Assembly: GCA_037783415.1 (NCBI GenBank)
Contig: JAZGTN010000149.1
Span: 496,001-560,000 of the forward strand
Reading direction: 5' to 3'
Length of the DNA: 64,000 bases
Source: Leptasterias polaris
Taxonomy: Eukaryota; Echinodermata; Asteroidea; Forcipulatida; Asteriidae
Shown here: piece by piece, positions 45,701-59,236 of the stretch
Layout of the letters: each line of letters begins with the position of its first letter
Position numbering within the stretch: position 1 is the stretch's first letter
Position numbers and translations under genes: made by a program
Notes under the pieces: model-generated
What the model was told of the DNA's origin: nothing
Databases searched by the model: none
The model's input: the letters and a program-made list of their open reading frames with translations, nothing else

Positions 45701-48700
45701 AGACTGCAACTATAGCACATCATTTACCTGGGTTCCCCTCTAGACTTGAACTATAGCACATCATTTGCCTGGTTTCCAATCTAGACTGGAACTATAGCAC
45801 ATCATTTACCTGGTTTCCAATCTAGACTTGAACTATAGCACATCATTTACCTGGTTTCCAATCTAGACTGGAACTATAGCACATCATTTACCTGGTTTCC
45901 CCTCCAGGCTGCAACTATAGGATCATTTGCCTGGTTTCCAATCTAGAATGGAACTATAGCACATCATTTACCTGGTTTCCAATCTAGACTGCAACTAATG
46001 CATCATTTACCTGGTTTCCCCTCTAGGCTGCAACTAGTGCATCATTTACCTGGTTTCCAATCTAGACTGGAACTATAGCACATCATTTACCTGGTTTCCC
46101 GTCTAGACTGCAACTAGTGCATCATTTACCTGGTGTCCCCTCTAGACTGCAACTAGTGCATCATTTACCTGGTTTCCCCTCTAGGCTGCAACTATAGCAT
46201 CATTTGCTTGGTTTCCCCTCTAGACTGCAACTAGTGCATCATTTACCTGGTTTCCAATCTAGACTGGAACTATAGCACATCATTTATCTGGTTTCCCCTC
46301 TAGGCTGCAACTAGCACATCATTTACCTGGTTTCCCCTTTAGACTGCAACTATAGCATCATTTGCCTGGTTTCCCCTCCAGACTGCAACTAGTGCATCAT
46401 TTACCTGGTTTCCAATATAGACTGGAACTATAGCACATCATTTACCTGGTTTCCCCTCTAGACTGCAACTATAGCATCATTTGCCTGGTTTCCCCTCTAG
46501 AGTGCAACTAGTGCATCATTTACCTGGTTTCCAATCTAGACTGGAACTATAGCACATCATTTACCTGGTTTCCCCTGTAGGCTGCAACTAGTGCACCATT
46601 TGCCTGGTTTCCCCTCTAGACTGCAGCTAGTGCATCATTTACCTGGTTTCCAATCTAGACTGGAACTATAGCACATCATTTACCTGGTTTCCCCTGAAGG
46701 CTGCAACTAGTGCACCATTTGCCTGGTTTCCCCTCTAGACTGCAACTAGTGCATCATTTACCTGGTGTCCCCTCTAGACTGCAACTAGTGCATCATTTAC
46801 CTGGTTTCCCCTCCAGGCTGCAACTAGTGCATCATTTACCTGTTTCAAATCTAGACTGGAACTATAGCACATCATTTATCTGGTTTCCCCTCTAGGCTGC
46901 AACTAGTGCATCATTTGCCTGGTTTCCCCTCTAGCCTGCAACTAGTGCATCATTTACCTGGTTTCCAATCTAGACTGGATCTATAGCACATCATTTACCT
47001 GGTTTCCCCTATAGACTGCAACTATAGCATCATTTGCCTGGTTTCCCCTCTAGACTGCAACTATAGCATCATTTGCCTGGTTTCCCCTCTAGACTGCAGC
47101 TAGTGCATCATTTACCTGGTTTCCCCTCTAGACTGCAACTAGTGCATCATTTACCTGGTTTCCAATCTAGACTGGAACTATAGCACATCATTTACCTGTT
47201 TCCCCTCTAGAATTGAACTACAGCACATCATTTGCCTGGTTTCCAATCTAGAGTGGAACTATAGCACATCATTTACCTGGTTTTCCCTCTAGGCTGCAAC
47301 TAGTGCATCATTTGCCTGGTTTCCCCTCTAGACTGCAACTAGTGCATCATTTACCTGGTTTCCAATCTAGACTACAACTATAGCACATCATTTACCTGGT
47401 TTCCCCTCTAGGCTGCAACTAGTGCATCATTTACCTGGCTTCCAATCTAGACTGGAACTATAGCACATCATTTACCTGGTTTCCAATCTAGACTTGAACT
47501 ATAGCACATCATTTGCCTGGTTTCCCCTCTAGGCTGCAACTATAGCATCATTTGCCTGGTTTCCCCTCTAGACTGCAACTAGTGCATCATTTACCTGGTT
47601 TCCAATATAGACTGGAACTATAGCACATCATTTACCTGGTTTCCCCTCTAGACTGCAACTATAGCATCATTTGCCTGGTTTCCCCTCTAGACTGCAACTA
47701 GTGCATCATTTACCTGGTTTCCAATCTAGACTGCAACTATAGCACATCATTTACCTGGGTTCCCCTCTAGACTTGAACTATACCACATCATTTGCCTGGT
47801 TTCCAATCTAGACTGGAACTATAGCACATCATTTACCTGGTTTCCAATCTAGACTGGAACTATAGCACATCATTTACCTGGTTTCCAATCTAGACTGGAA
47901 CTATAGCACATCATTTACCTGGTTTCCCCTCTAGGCTGCAACTATAGGATCATTTGCCTGGTTTCCAATCTAGAATGGAACTATAGCACATCATTTACCT
48001 GGTTTCCAATCTAGACTGCAACTAATGCATCATTTACCTGGTTTCCCCTCTAGGCTGCAACTAGTGCATCATTTACCTGGTTTCCAATCTAGACTGGAAC
48101 TATAGCACATCATTTACCTGGTTTCCCCTCTAGACTGCAACTAGTGCATCATTTACCTGGTGTCCCCTCTAGACTGCAACTAGTGCATCATTTACCTGGT
48201 TTCCCCTCTAGGCTGCAACTTGTGCATCATTTACATGGTTTCCCCTCTAGGCTGCAACTATAGCATCATTTGCCTGGTTTCCCCTCCAGACTGCAACTAG
48301 TGCATCCTTTACCTGGTTTCCAATATAGACTGGAACTATAGCACATCATTTACCTGGTTTCCCCTCCAGACTGCAACTATAGCATCATTTGCCTGGTTTC
48401 CCCTCTAGACTGCAACTATAGCATCATTTGCCTGGTTTCCCCTCTAGACTGCAGCTAGTGCATCATTTACCTGGTTTCCCCTCTAGAATGCAACTAGTGC
48501 ATCATTTACCTGGTTTCCAATCTAGACTGGAACTATAGCACATCATTTACCTGTTTCCCCTCTAGAATTGAACTACAGCACATCATTTGCCTGGTTTCCA
48601 ATCTAGAGTGGAACTATAGCACATCATTTACCTGGTTTTCCCTCTAGGCTGCAACTAGTGCATCATTTGCCTGGTTTCCCCTCTAGACTGCAACTAGTGC

Positions 48701-51700
48701 ATCATTTACCTGGTTTCCAATCTAGACTACAACTATAGCACATCATTTACCTGGTTTCCCCTCTAGGCTGCAACTAGTGCATCATTTACCTGGCTTCCAA
48801 TCTAGACTGGAACTATAGCACATCATTTACCTGGTTTCCAATCTAGACTTGAACTATAGCACATCATTTGCCTGGTTTCCCCTCTAGGCTGCAACTATAG
48901 CATCATTTGCCTGGTTTCCCCTCTAGACTGCAACTAGTGCATCATTTACCTGGTTTCCAATATAGACTGGAACTATAGCACATCATTTACCTGGTTTCCC
49001 CTCTAGACTGCAACTATAGCATCATTTGCCTGGTTTCCCCTCTAGACTGCAACTAGTGCATCATTTACCTGGTTTCCAATCTAGACTGCAACTATAGCAC
49101 ATCATTTACCTGGGTTCCCCTCTAGACTTGAACTATAGCACATCATTTGCCTGGTTTCCAATCTAGACTGGAACTATAGCACATCATTTACCTGGTTTCC
49201 AATCTAGACTTGAACTATAGCACATCATTTACCTGGTTTCCAATCTAGACTGGAACTATAGCACATCATTTACCTGGTTTCCCCTCCAGGCTGCAACTAT
49301 AGGATCATTTGCCTGGTTTCCAATCTAGAATGGAACTATAGCACATCATTTACCTGGTTTCCAATCTAGACTGCAACTAATGCATCATTTACCTGGTTTC
49401 CCCTCTAGGCTGCAACTAGTGCATCATTTACCTGGTTTCCAATCTAGACTGGAACTATAGCACATCATTTACCTGGTTTCCCGTCTAGACTGCAACTAGT
49501 GCATCATTTACCTGGTGTCCCCTCTAGACTGCAACTAGTGCATCATTTACCTGGTTTCCCCTCTAGGCTGCAACTATAGCATCATTTGCTTGGTTTCCCC
49601 TCTAGACTGCAACTAGTGCATCATTTACCTGGTTTCCAATCTAGACTGGAACTATAGCACATCATTTACCTGTTTCCCCTCTAGAATTGAACTACAGCAC
49701 ATCATTTGCCTGGTTTCCAATCTAGAGTGGAACTATAGCACATCATTTACCTGGTTTTCCCTCTAGGCTGCAACTAGTGCATCATTTGCCTGGTTTCCCC
49801 TCTAGACTGCAACTAGTGCATCATTTACCTGGTTTCCAATCTAGACTACAACTATAGCACATCATTTACCTGGTTTCCCCTCTAGGCTGCAACTAGTGCA
49901 TCATTTACCTGGCTTCCAATCTAGACTGGAACTATAGCACATCATTTACCTGGTTTCCAATCTAGACTTGAACTATAGCACATCATTTGCCTGGTTTCCC
50001 CTCTAGGCTGCAACTATAGCATCATTTGCCTGGTTTCCCCTCTAGACTGCAACTAGTGCATCATTTACCTGGTTTCCAATATAGACTGGAACTATAGCAC
50101 ATCATTTACCTGGTTTCCCCTCTAGACTGCAACTATAGCATCATTTGCCTGGTTTCCCCTCTAGACTGCAACTAGTGCATCATTTACCTGGTTTCCAATC
50201 TAGACTGCAACTATAGCACATCATTTACCTGGGTTCCCCTCTAGACTTGAACTATACCACATCATTTGCCTGGTTTCCAATCTAGACTGGAACTATAGCA
50301 CATCATTTACCTGGTTTCCAATCTAGACTGGAACTATAGCACATCATTTACCTGGTTTCCAATCTAGACTGGAACTATAGCACATCATTTACCTGGTTTC
50401 CCCTCTAGGCTGCAACTATAGGATCATTTGCCTGGTTTCCAATCTAGAATGGAACTATAGCACATCATTTACCTGGTTTCCAATCTAGACTGCAACTAAT
50501 GCATCATTTACCTGGTTTCCCCTCTAGGCTGCAACTAGTGCATCATTTACCTGGTTTCCAATCTAGACTGGAACTATAGCACATCATTTACCTGGTTTCC
50601 CCTCTAGACTGCAACTAGTGCATCATTTACCTGGTGTCCCCTCTAGACTGCAACTAGTGCATCATTTACCTGGTTTCCCCTCTAGGCTGCAACTTGTGCA
50701 TCATTTACATGGTTTCCCCTCTAGGCTGCAACTATAGCATCATTTGCCTGGTTTCCCCTCCAGACTGCAACTAGTGCATCCTTTACCTGGTTTCCAATAT
50801 AGACTGGAACTATAGCACATCATTTACCTGGTTTCCCCTCCAGACTGCAACTATAGCATCATTTGCCTGGTTTCCCCTCTAGACTGCAACTATAGCATCA
50901 TTTGCCTGGTTTCCCCTCTAGACTGCAGCTAGTGCATCATTTACCTGGTTTCCCCTCTAGAATGCAACTAGTGCATCATTTACCTGGTTTCCAATCTAGA
51001 CTGGAACTATAGCACATCATTTACCTGTTTCCCCTCTAGAATTGAACTACAGCACATCATTTGCCTGGTTTCCAATCTAGAGTGGAACTATAGCACATCA
51101 TTTACCTGGTTTTCCCTCTAGGCTGCAACTAGTGCATCATTTGCCTGGTTTCCCCTCTAGACTGCAACTAGTGCATCATTTACCTGGTTTCCAATCTAGA
51201 CTACAACTATAGCACATCATTTACCTGGTTTCCCCTCTAGGCTGCAACTAGTGCATCATTTACCTGGCTTCCAATCTAGACTGGAACTATAGCACATCAT
51301 TTACCTGGTTTCCAATCTAGACTTGAACTATAGCACATCATTTGCCTGGTTTCCCCTCTAGGCTGCAACTATAGCATCATTTGCCTGGTTTCCCCTCTAG
51401 ACTGCAACTAGTGCATCATTTACCTGGTTTCCAATATAGACTGGAACTATAGCACATCATTTACCTGGTTTCCCCTCTAGACTGCAACTATAGCATCATT
51501 TGCCTGGTTTCCCCTCTAGACTGCAACTAGTGCATCATTTACCTGGTTTCCAATCTAGACTGCAACTATAGCACATCATTTACCTGGGTTCCCCTCTAGA
51601 CTTGAACTATAGCACATCATTTGCCTGGTTTCCAATCTAGACTGGAACTATAGCACATCATTTACCTGGTTTCCAATCTAGACTTGAACTATAGCACATC

Positions 51701-54700
51701 ATTTACCTGGTTTCCAATCTAGACTGGAACTATAGCACATCATTTACCTGGTTTCCCCTCCAGGCTGCAACTATAGGATCATTTGCCTGGTTTCCAATCT
51801 AGAATGGAACTATAGCACATCATTTACCTGGTTTCCAATCTAGACTGCAACTAATGCATCATTTACCTGGTTTCCCCTCTAGGCTGCAACTAGTGCATCA
51901 TTTACCTGGTTTCCAATCTAGACTGGAACTATAGCACATCATTTACCTGGTTTCCCGTCTAGACTGCAACTAGTGCATCATTTACCTGGTGTCCCCTCTA
52001 GACTGCAACTAGTGCATCATTTACCTGGTTTCCCCTCTAGGCTGCAACTTGTGCATCATTTACATGGTTTCCCCTCTAGGCTGCAACTATAGCATCATTT
52101 GCCTGGTTTCCCCTCCAGACTGCAACTAGTGCATCATTTACCTGGTTTCCAATATAGACTGGAACTATAGCACATCATTTACCTGGTTTCCCCTCTAGAC
52201 TGCAACTATAGCATCATTTGCCTGGTTTCCCCTCTAGAGTGCAACTAGTGCATCATTTACCTGGTTTCCAATCTAGACTGGAACTATAGCACATCATTTA
52301 CCTGGTTTCCCCTGTAGGCTGCAACTAGTGCACCATTTGCCTGGTTTCCCCTCTAGACTGCAGCTAGTGCATCATTTACCTGGTTTCCAATCTAGACTGG
52401 AACTATAGCACATCATTTACCTGGTTTCCCCTCTAGGCTGCAACTAGTGCATCATTTACCTGGTGTCCCCTCTAGACTGCAACTAGTGCATCATTTACCT
52501 GGTTTCCCCTCCAGGCTGCAACTAGTGCATCATTTACCTGTTTCAAATCTAGACTGGAACTATAGCACATCATTTATCTGGTTTCCCCTCTAGGCTGCAA
52601 CTAGTGCATCATTTGCCTGGTTTCCCCTCTAGCCTGCAACTAGTGCATCATTTACCTGGTTTCCAATCTAGACTGGATCTATAGCACATCATTTACCTGG
52701 TTTCCCCTCTAGACTGCAACTATAGCATCATTTGCCTGGTTTCCCCTCTAGACTGCAGCTAGTGCATCATTTACCTGGTTTCCCCTCTAGACTGCAACTA
52801 GTGCATCATTTGCCTGGTTTCCAATCTAGAGTGGAACTATAGCACATCATTTACCTGGTTTCCCCTCTAGGCTGCAACTAGTGCATCATTTGCCTGGTTT
52901 CCCCTCTAAACTGCAACTAGTGCATCATTTACCTGGTTTCCAATCTAGACTACAACTATAGCACATCATTTACCTGGTTTCCCCTCTAGGCTGCAACTAG
53001 TGCATCATTTACCTGGTTTCCAATCTAGACTGGAACTATAGCACATCATTTACCTGGTTTCCAATCTAGACTTGAACTATAGCACATCATTTACCTGGTT
53101 TTCCCTCTAGGCTGCAACTAGTGCATCATTTGCCTGGTTTCCCCTCTAGACTGCAACTAGTGCATCATTTACCTGGTTTCCAATCTAGACTACAACTATA
53201 GCACATCATTTACCTGGTTTCCCCTCTAGGCTGCAACTAGTGCATCATTTACCTGGCTTCCAATCTAGACTGGAACTATAGCACATCATTTACCTGGTTT
53301 CCAATCTAGACTTGAACTATAGCACATCATTTGCCTGGTTTCCCCTCTAGGCTGCAACTATAGCATCATTTGCCTGGTTTCCCCTCTAGACTGCAACTAG
53401 TGCATCATTTACCTGGTTTCCAATATAGACTGGAACTATAGCACATCATTTACCTGGTTTCCCCTCTAGACTGCAACTATAGCATCATTTGCCTGGTTTC
53501 CCCTCTAGACTGCAACTAGTGCATCATTTACCTGGTTTCCAATCTAGACTGCAACTATAGCACATCATTTACCTGGGTTCCCCTCTAGACTTGAACTATA
53601 GCACATCATTTGCCTGGTTTCCAATCTAGACTGGAACTATAGCACATCATTTACCTGGTTTCCAATCTAGACTTGAACTATAGCACATCATTTACCTGGT
53701 TTCCAATCTAGACTGGAACTATAGCACATCATTTACCTGGTTTCCCCTCCAGGCTGCAACTATAGGATCATTTGCCTGGTTTCCAATCTAGAATGGAACT
53801 ATAGCACATCATTTACCTGGTTTCCAATCTAGACTGCAACTAATGCATCATTTACCTGGTTTCCCCTCTAGGCTGCAACTAGTGCATCATTTACCTGGTT
53901 TCCAATCTAGACTGGAACTATAGCACATCATTTACCTGGTTTCCCGTCTAGACTGCAACTAGTGCATCATTTACCTGGTGTCCCCTCTAGACTGCAACTA
54001 GTGCATCATTTACCTGGTTTCCCCTCTAGGCTGCAACTTGTGCATCATTTACATGGTTTCCCCTCTAGGCTGCAACTATAGCATCATTTGCCTGGTTTCC
54101 CCTCCAGACTGCAACTAGTGCATCATTTACCTGGTTTCCAATATAGACTGGAACTATAGCACATCATTTACCTGGTTTCCCCTCTAGACTGCAACTATAG
54201 CATCATTTGCCTGGTTTCCCCTCTAGAGTGCAACTAGTGCATCATTTACCTGGTTTCCAATCTAGACTGGAACTATAGCACATCATTTACCTGGTTTCCC
54301 CTGTAGGCTGCAACTAGTGCACCATTTGCCTGGTTTCCCCTCTAGACTGCAGCTAGTGCATCATTTACCTGGTTTCCAATCTAGACTGGAACTATAGCAC
54401 ATCATTTACCTGGTTTCCCCTCTAGGCTGCAACTAGTGCATCATTTACCTGGTGTCCCCTCTAGACTGCAACTAGTGCATCATTTACCTGGTTTCCCCTC
54501 CAGGCTGCAACTAGTGCATCATTTACCTGTTTCAAATCTAGACTGGAACTATAGCACATCATTTATCTGGTTTCCCCTCTAGGCTGCAACTAGTGCATCA
54601 TTTGCCTGGTTTCCCCTCTAGCCTGCAACTAGTGCATCATTTACCTGGTTTCCAATCTAGACTGGATCTATAGCACATCATTTACCTGGTTTCCCCTCTA

Positions 54701-57500
54701 GACTGCAACTATAGCATCATTTGCCTGGTTTCCCCTCTAGACTGCAGCTAGTGCATCATTTACCTGGTTTCCCCTCTAGACTGCAACTAGTGCATCATTT
54801 GCCTGGTTTCCAATCTAGAGTGGAACTATAGCACATCATTTACCTGGTTTCCCCTCTAGGCTGCAACTAGTGCATCATTTGCCTGGTTTCCCCTCTAAAC
54901 TGCAACTAGTGCATCATTTACCTGGTTTCCAATCTAGACTACAACTATAGCACATCATTTACCTGGTTTCCCCTCTAGGCTGCAACTAGTGCATCATTTA
55001 CCTGGTTTCCAATCTAGACTGGAACTATAGCACATCATTTACCTGGTTTCCAATCTAGACTTGAACTATAGCACATCATTTGCCTGGTTTCCCCTCTAGG
55101 CTGCAACTATAGCATCATTTGCCTGGTTTCCCCTCTAGACTGCAACTAGTGCATCATTTACCTGGTTTCCAATATAGACTGGAACTATAGCACATCATTT
55201 ACCTGGTTTCCCCTACTCTAGACTGCAACTATAGCATCATTTGCCTGGTTTCCCCTCTAGACTGCAACTAGTGCATCATTTACCTGGTTTCCAATCTAGA
55301 CTGGAACTATAGCACACCATTTACCTGGTTTTCCCTCTAGACTGCAACTAGTGCATCATTTGCCTGGTTTCCAATCTAGAATGGAACTATAGCACATCAT
55401 TTACCTGGTTTCCAATCTAGACTGCAACTAATGCATCATTTACCTGGTTTCCCCTCTAGGTTGCAACTAGTGCATCATTTACCTGGTTTCCAATCTAGAC
55501 TGGAACTATAGCACATCATTTACCTGGTTTCCCCTCTAGGCTGCAACTAGTGCATCATTTGCCTGGTTTCCAATCTAGAATGGAACTATAGCACATCATT
55601 TACCTAGTTTCCAATCTAGACTGCAACTAATGCATCATTTACCTGGTTTCCCCTCTAGGTTGCAACTAGTGCATCATTTACCTGGTTTCCAATCTAGACT
55701 GGAACTATAGCACATCATTTACCTGGTTTCCCCTCTAGGCTGCAACTAGTGCATCATTTACCTGGTGTCCCCTCTAGACTGCAACTAGTGCATCATTTAC
55801 CTGGTTTCCCCTCTAGGCTGCAACTAGTGCATCATTTACCTGTTTCAAATCTAGACTGGAACTATAGCACATCATTTATCTGGTTTCCCCTCTAGGCTGC
55901 AACTAGTGCATCATTTGCCTGGTTTCCCCTCTAGCCTGCAACTAGTGCATCATTTACCTGGTTTCCAATCTAGACTGCAACTATAGCACATCATTTACCT
56001 GGTTTCCCCTCTAGACTGCAACTATAGCATCATTTGCCTGGTTTCCCCTCTAGAGTGCAACTAGTGCATCATTTACCTGGTTTCCAATCTAGACTGGAAC
56101 TATAGCACATCATTTACCTGGTTTCCCCTCTAGACTTGAACTATAGCACATCATTTGCCTGGTTTCCAATCTAGACTGGAACTATAGCACATCATTTACC
56201 TGGTTTCCAATCTAGACTTGAACTATAGCACATCATTTACCTGGTTTCCAATCTAGACTTGAACTATACCACATCATTTGCCTGGTTTCCAATCTAGACT
56301 GGAACTATAGCACATCATTTACCTGGTTTCCAATCTAGACTGCAACTAATGCATCATTTACCTGGTTTCCCCTCTAGGTTGCAACTAGTGCATCATTTAC
56401 CTGGTTTCCAATCTAGACTGGAACTATAGCACATCATTTACCTGGTTTCCCCTCTAGGCTGCAACTAGTGCATCATTTACCTGGTGTCCCCTCTAGACTG
56501 CAACTAGTGCATCATTTACCTGGTTTCCCCTCTAGGCTGCAACTAGTGCATCATTTACCTGTTTCAAATCTAGACTGGAACTATAGCACATCATTTATCT
56601 GGTTTCCCCTCTAGGCTGCAACTAGTGCATCATTTGCCTGGTTTCCCCTCTAGCCAGCAACTAGTGCATCATTTACCTGGTTTCCAATCTAGAGTGCAAC
56701 TATAGCACATCATTTACCTGGTTTCCCCTCTAGACTGCAACTATAGCATCATTTGCCTGGTTTCCCCTCTAGAGTGCAACTAGTGCATCATTTACCTGGT
56801 TTCCAATCTAGACTGGAACTATAGCACATCATTTACCTGGTTTCCCCTCTAGGCTGCAACTAGTGCATCATTTACCTGGTGTCCCCTCTAGACTGCAACT
56901 AGTGCATCATTTACCTGGTTTCCCCTCTAGGCTGCAACTAGTGCATCATTTACCTGTTTCAAATCTAGACTGGAACTATAGCACATCATTTATCTGGTTT
57001 CCCCTCTAGGCTGCAACTAGTGCATCATTTGCCTGGTTTCCCCTCTAGCCTGCAACTAGTGCATCATTTACCTGGTTTCCAATCTAGACTGGATCTATAG
57101 CACATCATTTACCTGGTTTCCCCTCTAGACTGCAACTATAGCATCATTTACCTGGTTTCCCCTGTAGGCTGCAACTAGTGCACCATTTGCCTGGTTTCCC
57201 CTCTAGACTGCAGCTAGTGTATCATTTACCTGGTTTCCAATCTAGACTGGAACTATAGCACATCATTTACCTGGTTTCCCCTCTAGACTGCAACTAGTGC
57301 ATCATTTACCTGGTGTCCCCTCTAGACTGCAACTAGTGCATCATTTACCTGGTTTTCCCTCTAGGCTGCAACTAGTGCATCATTTACCTGTTTCCAATCT
57401 AGACTGGAATTATAGCACATCATTTATCTGGTTTCCCCTCTAGGCTGCAACTAGTGCATCATTTACCTGGTTTCCAATCTAGACTGCAACTATAGCACAT
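42746..57500. repeat. Giant 39/41-bp minisatellite with higher-order repeats
   Basis: About 365 units in 14.75 kb. Two main monomers: a 39-bp type (ATCATTTACCTGGTTTCCCC then TCTAGACTGCAACTAGTGC) and a 41-bp type with TTTCCAATCTAGACTGGAAC then TATAGCAC. The 41-bp type contains the dyad TTCCA-N8-TGGAA around TCTAGA. The first few units (TTTCCACTCTAGACTGC) are a separate edge variant. A rare marker (TTCCCCTCTAGAATTGAAC) occurs at 43341, 43818, 45173, 47200, 48555, 49674 and 51029, giving repeated offsets of 1355 and 2474/3382 bp; another block recurs at 1989 bp (52812, 54801). Minus-strand open frames of 13-residue repeats exist only across 39-bp runs. Confidence 0.95.
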
Positions 57501-58826
57501 TGTCAGAATTTAACCTCATGTAAACAGGTGAATTAAGATGGTCCATCTTCAATAACAGTGAGTTTAGTTAAAGTTTTACTGTGCCTCCTGAATATTCTAT
57601 CAGCCAGCTCCCCAGTTGGTAAGTATTCATTTTCTTTCTTATTATGTAAATGCTTTTCCTTATTTGGTCTGCAGTGGTAAGTTATCCCTCAAAAATTCCT
57701 TAGAGTATTATGTTCCAGTCAGGTATGAAGTTTTTGAATAGGGGAATGTTGAGGTATGTTGGGTAAAAGGGTGTGGTCAGTGAGAGTGAGTTTTTAATGC
57801 TAGCCTGTTCTTAGATAGAGCAAGATTATTCTAGCACCGTTTTCGCTAGAGAGAGGATGTGATAAACATTGTGTTCCAGAGTCAGGCATTTTTGCGCTGG
57901 GTGTTGGTCTCTGCCAGGTATTTTGCAAAAATCAGAGCAGATAATTATACAGGCTGCTAATTGAAGGCAAATTGGTTGGAGTGATACAACACGATGTACT
58001 GGGCTCTGAACTTCAAGAGAGTACTATGTTGGAAAACCGTAAGTTTATTTCTTTATTTATTACATACTGCATTTCAAACTTTACCAAGATGAAGCGTATG
58101 ACATTATTTTACCCAAGATGAAGATTGGTTTTAAATCGATGTGGTTTGTAAAATGCAAGAAGTGGCTATTTTCAATGCTTATTTAATCTAGAGACTAGTT
58201 AACCTTTCCAGTGATGAAGAATAACATAGCGTTTAATTGTTATTTGGTGACAATTGTATTAGAAGATTGTGGTTTTACTTTTCCTATTAAATAGATGGTT
58301 TTCACCTTTGGTGAATGTTTGGAAATTAAGAAGAAAAGCCAGACTGAGTGTCGGCCGATGAAAGACGTCCCGTGTCCAATATTTATGGGTTGCTTCAAGC
58401 ATCAGAGGACGCATCAGTCATGAGAACTGTGTGTATATGAGCTTTCGACTTTAAGCTGGTTTCGCAGCGACTGGAACCAGAGCACAAAGTTGGCTACGGA
58501 GTTAGTCCTGTGTGGAAGATGGAGCTTTACCTATAAACGCCTGCGTGGAACAGACAGCAGAATCTAATAATTTGGTGGGACTGTTAATTTGCTTTTTATT
58601 GTAATACTTTGCGTGCCCGAATGTGTGACCTTTATGCCGGAAGGATAGTCTAGAAGACGACTACCAATATTTTGATTAATTTTTGTCGTTTAAATAGCAA
58701 CATCATAGTCACACATTTCTAGTAGACTTCACATAATTATTCTCTGTGACAAAGTAGATAGCGTTTTATAGAGCAGTGAATACTCTATAGCTACATTGCA
58801 TTCATTGAGGCATTATTTTGTGTGTA

Positions 58827-58860
<34 letters not shown>

Positions 58861-59236
58861 CCAATCAAGGTAACTTTAAACGTTATGGTTTCTACCAGTG
58901 AGCTTTGAACTGGGTACGTTACCCGATTAAATATTTGTTTTTATTTTTGGATAGAGTTTTGTGTCAGCAGAAATTTGACACACATTAATTTTGTATTCAG
59001 ACCTTTCAAATTAAGAAGGCTTTTTGAAACAGATCTTGATAATATTAATAGATATTTCATTCATTTATTATTGATTTGTACAATAGACTAAAACTAGTGG
59101 ATGCTGGAGAGAAATGTATATATTAAATTTGTAATTATTTTTGTAGATATGTATTTCTGGTGTCACTTTTGTACATTTATTTGAGTTTGCCGTAAAGTCT
59201 TTCTGTCATGGCTGCCTAGGGGGGTTAGCTGTGACA
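57501..59236. mobile_element. Solo LTR-like element, copy 1 (1736 bp)
   Basis: Begins TGTCAGAATTTAACC and ends GGTTAGCTGTGACA, so it has TG...CA ends with a TGTCA/TGACA inverted terminus. It is flanked by CACAT on both sides (57496-57500, 59237-59241); removing it and one CACAT restores a normal minisatellite unit. A 5-bp duplication and these ends fit a Ty3/gypsy or BEL LTR, here without internal coding. It includes a (TA)n run at about 58829-58857. No protein can be supported inside. Orientation is unknown. Confidence 0.75.

Noticed and set aside
46710..46895. Open frames of 13-residue repeats in the minisatellite, both strands
   Set aside because: They arise only because 39 is divisible by three and break wherever a 41-bp unit occurs. 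No start context, splice signal or domain.
42746..57500. CRISPR-like array of regular ~40-bp repeats
   Set aside because: Units are directly adjacent with no unique spacers, two monomer lengths occur, and the DNA is eukaryotic. It is a minisatellite.
57501..59236. Host gene exons inside the 1736-bp unique element
   Set aside because: Donor-like GGTAAGT strings exist but no long open frame or family signature. TG...CA ends and a 5-bp duplication explain the segment better as an LTR.
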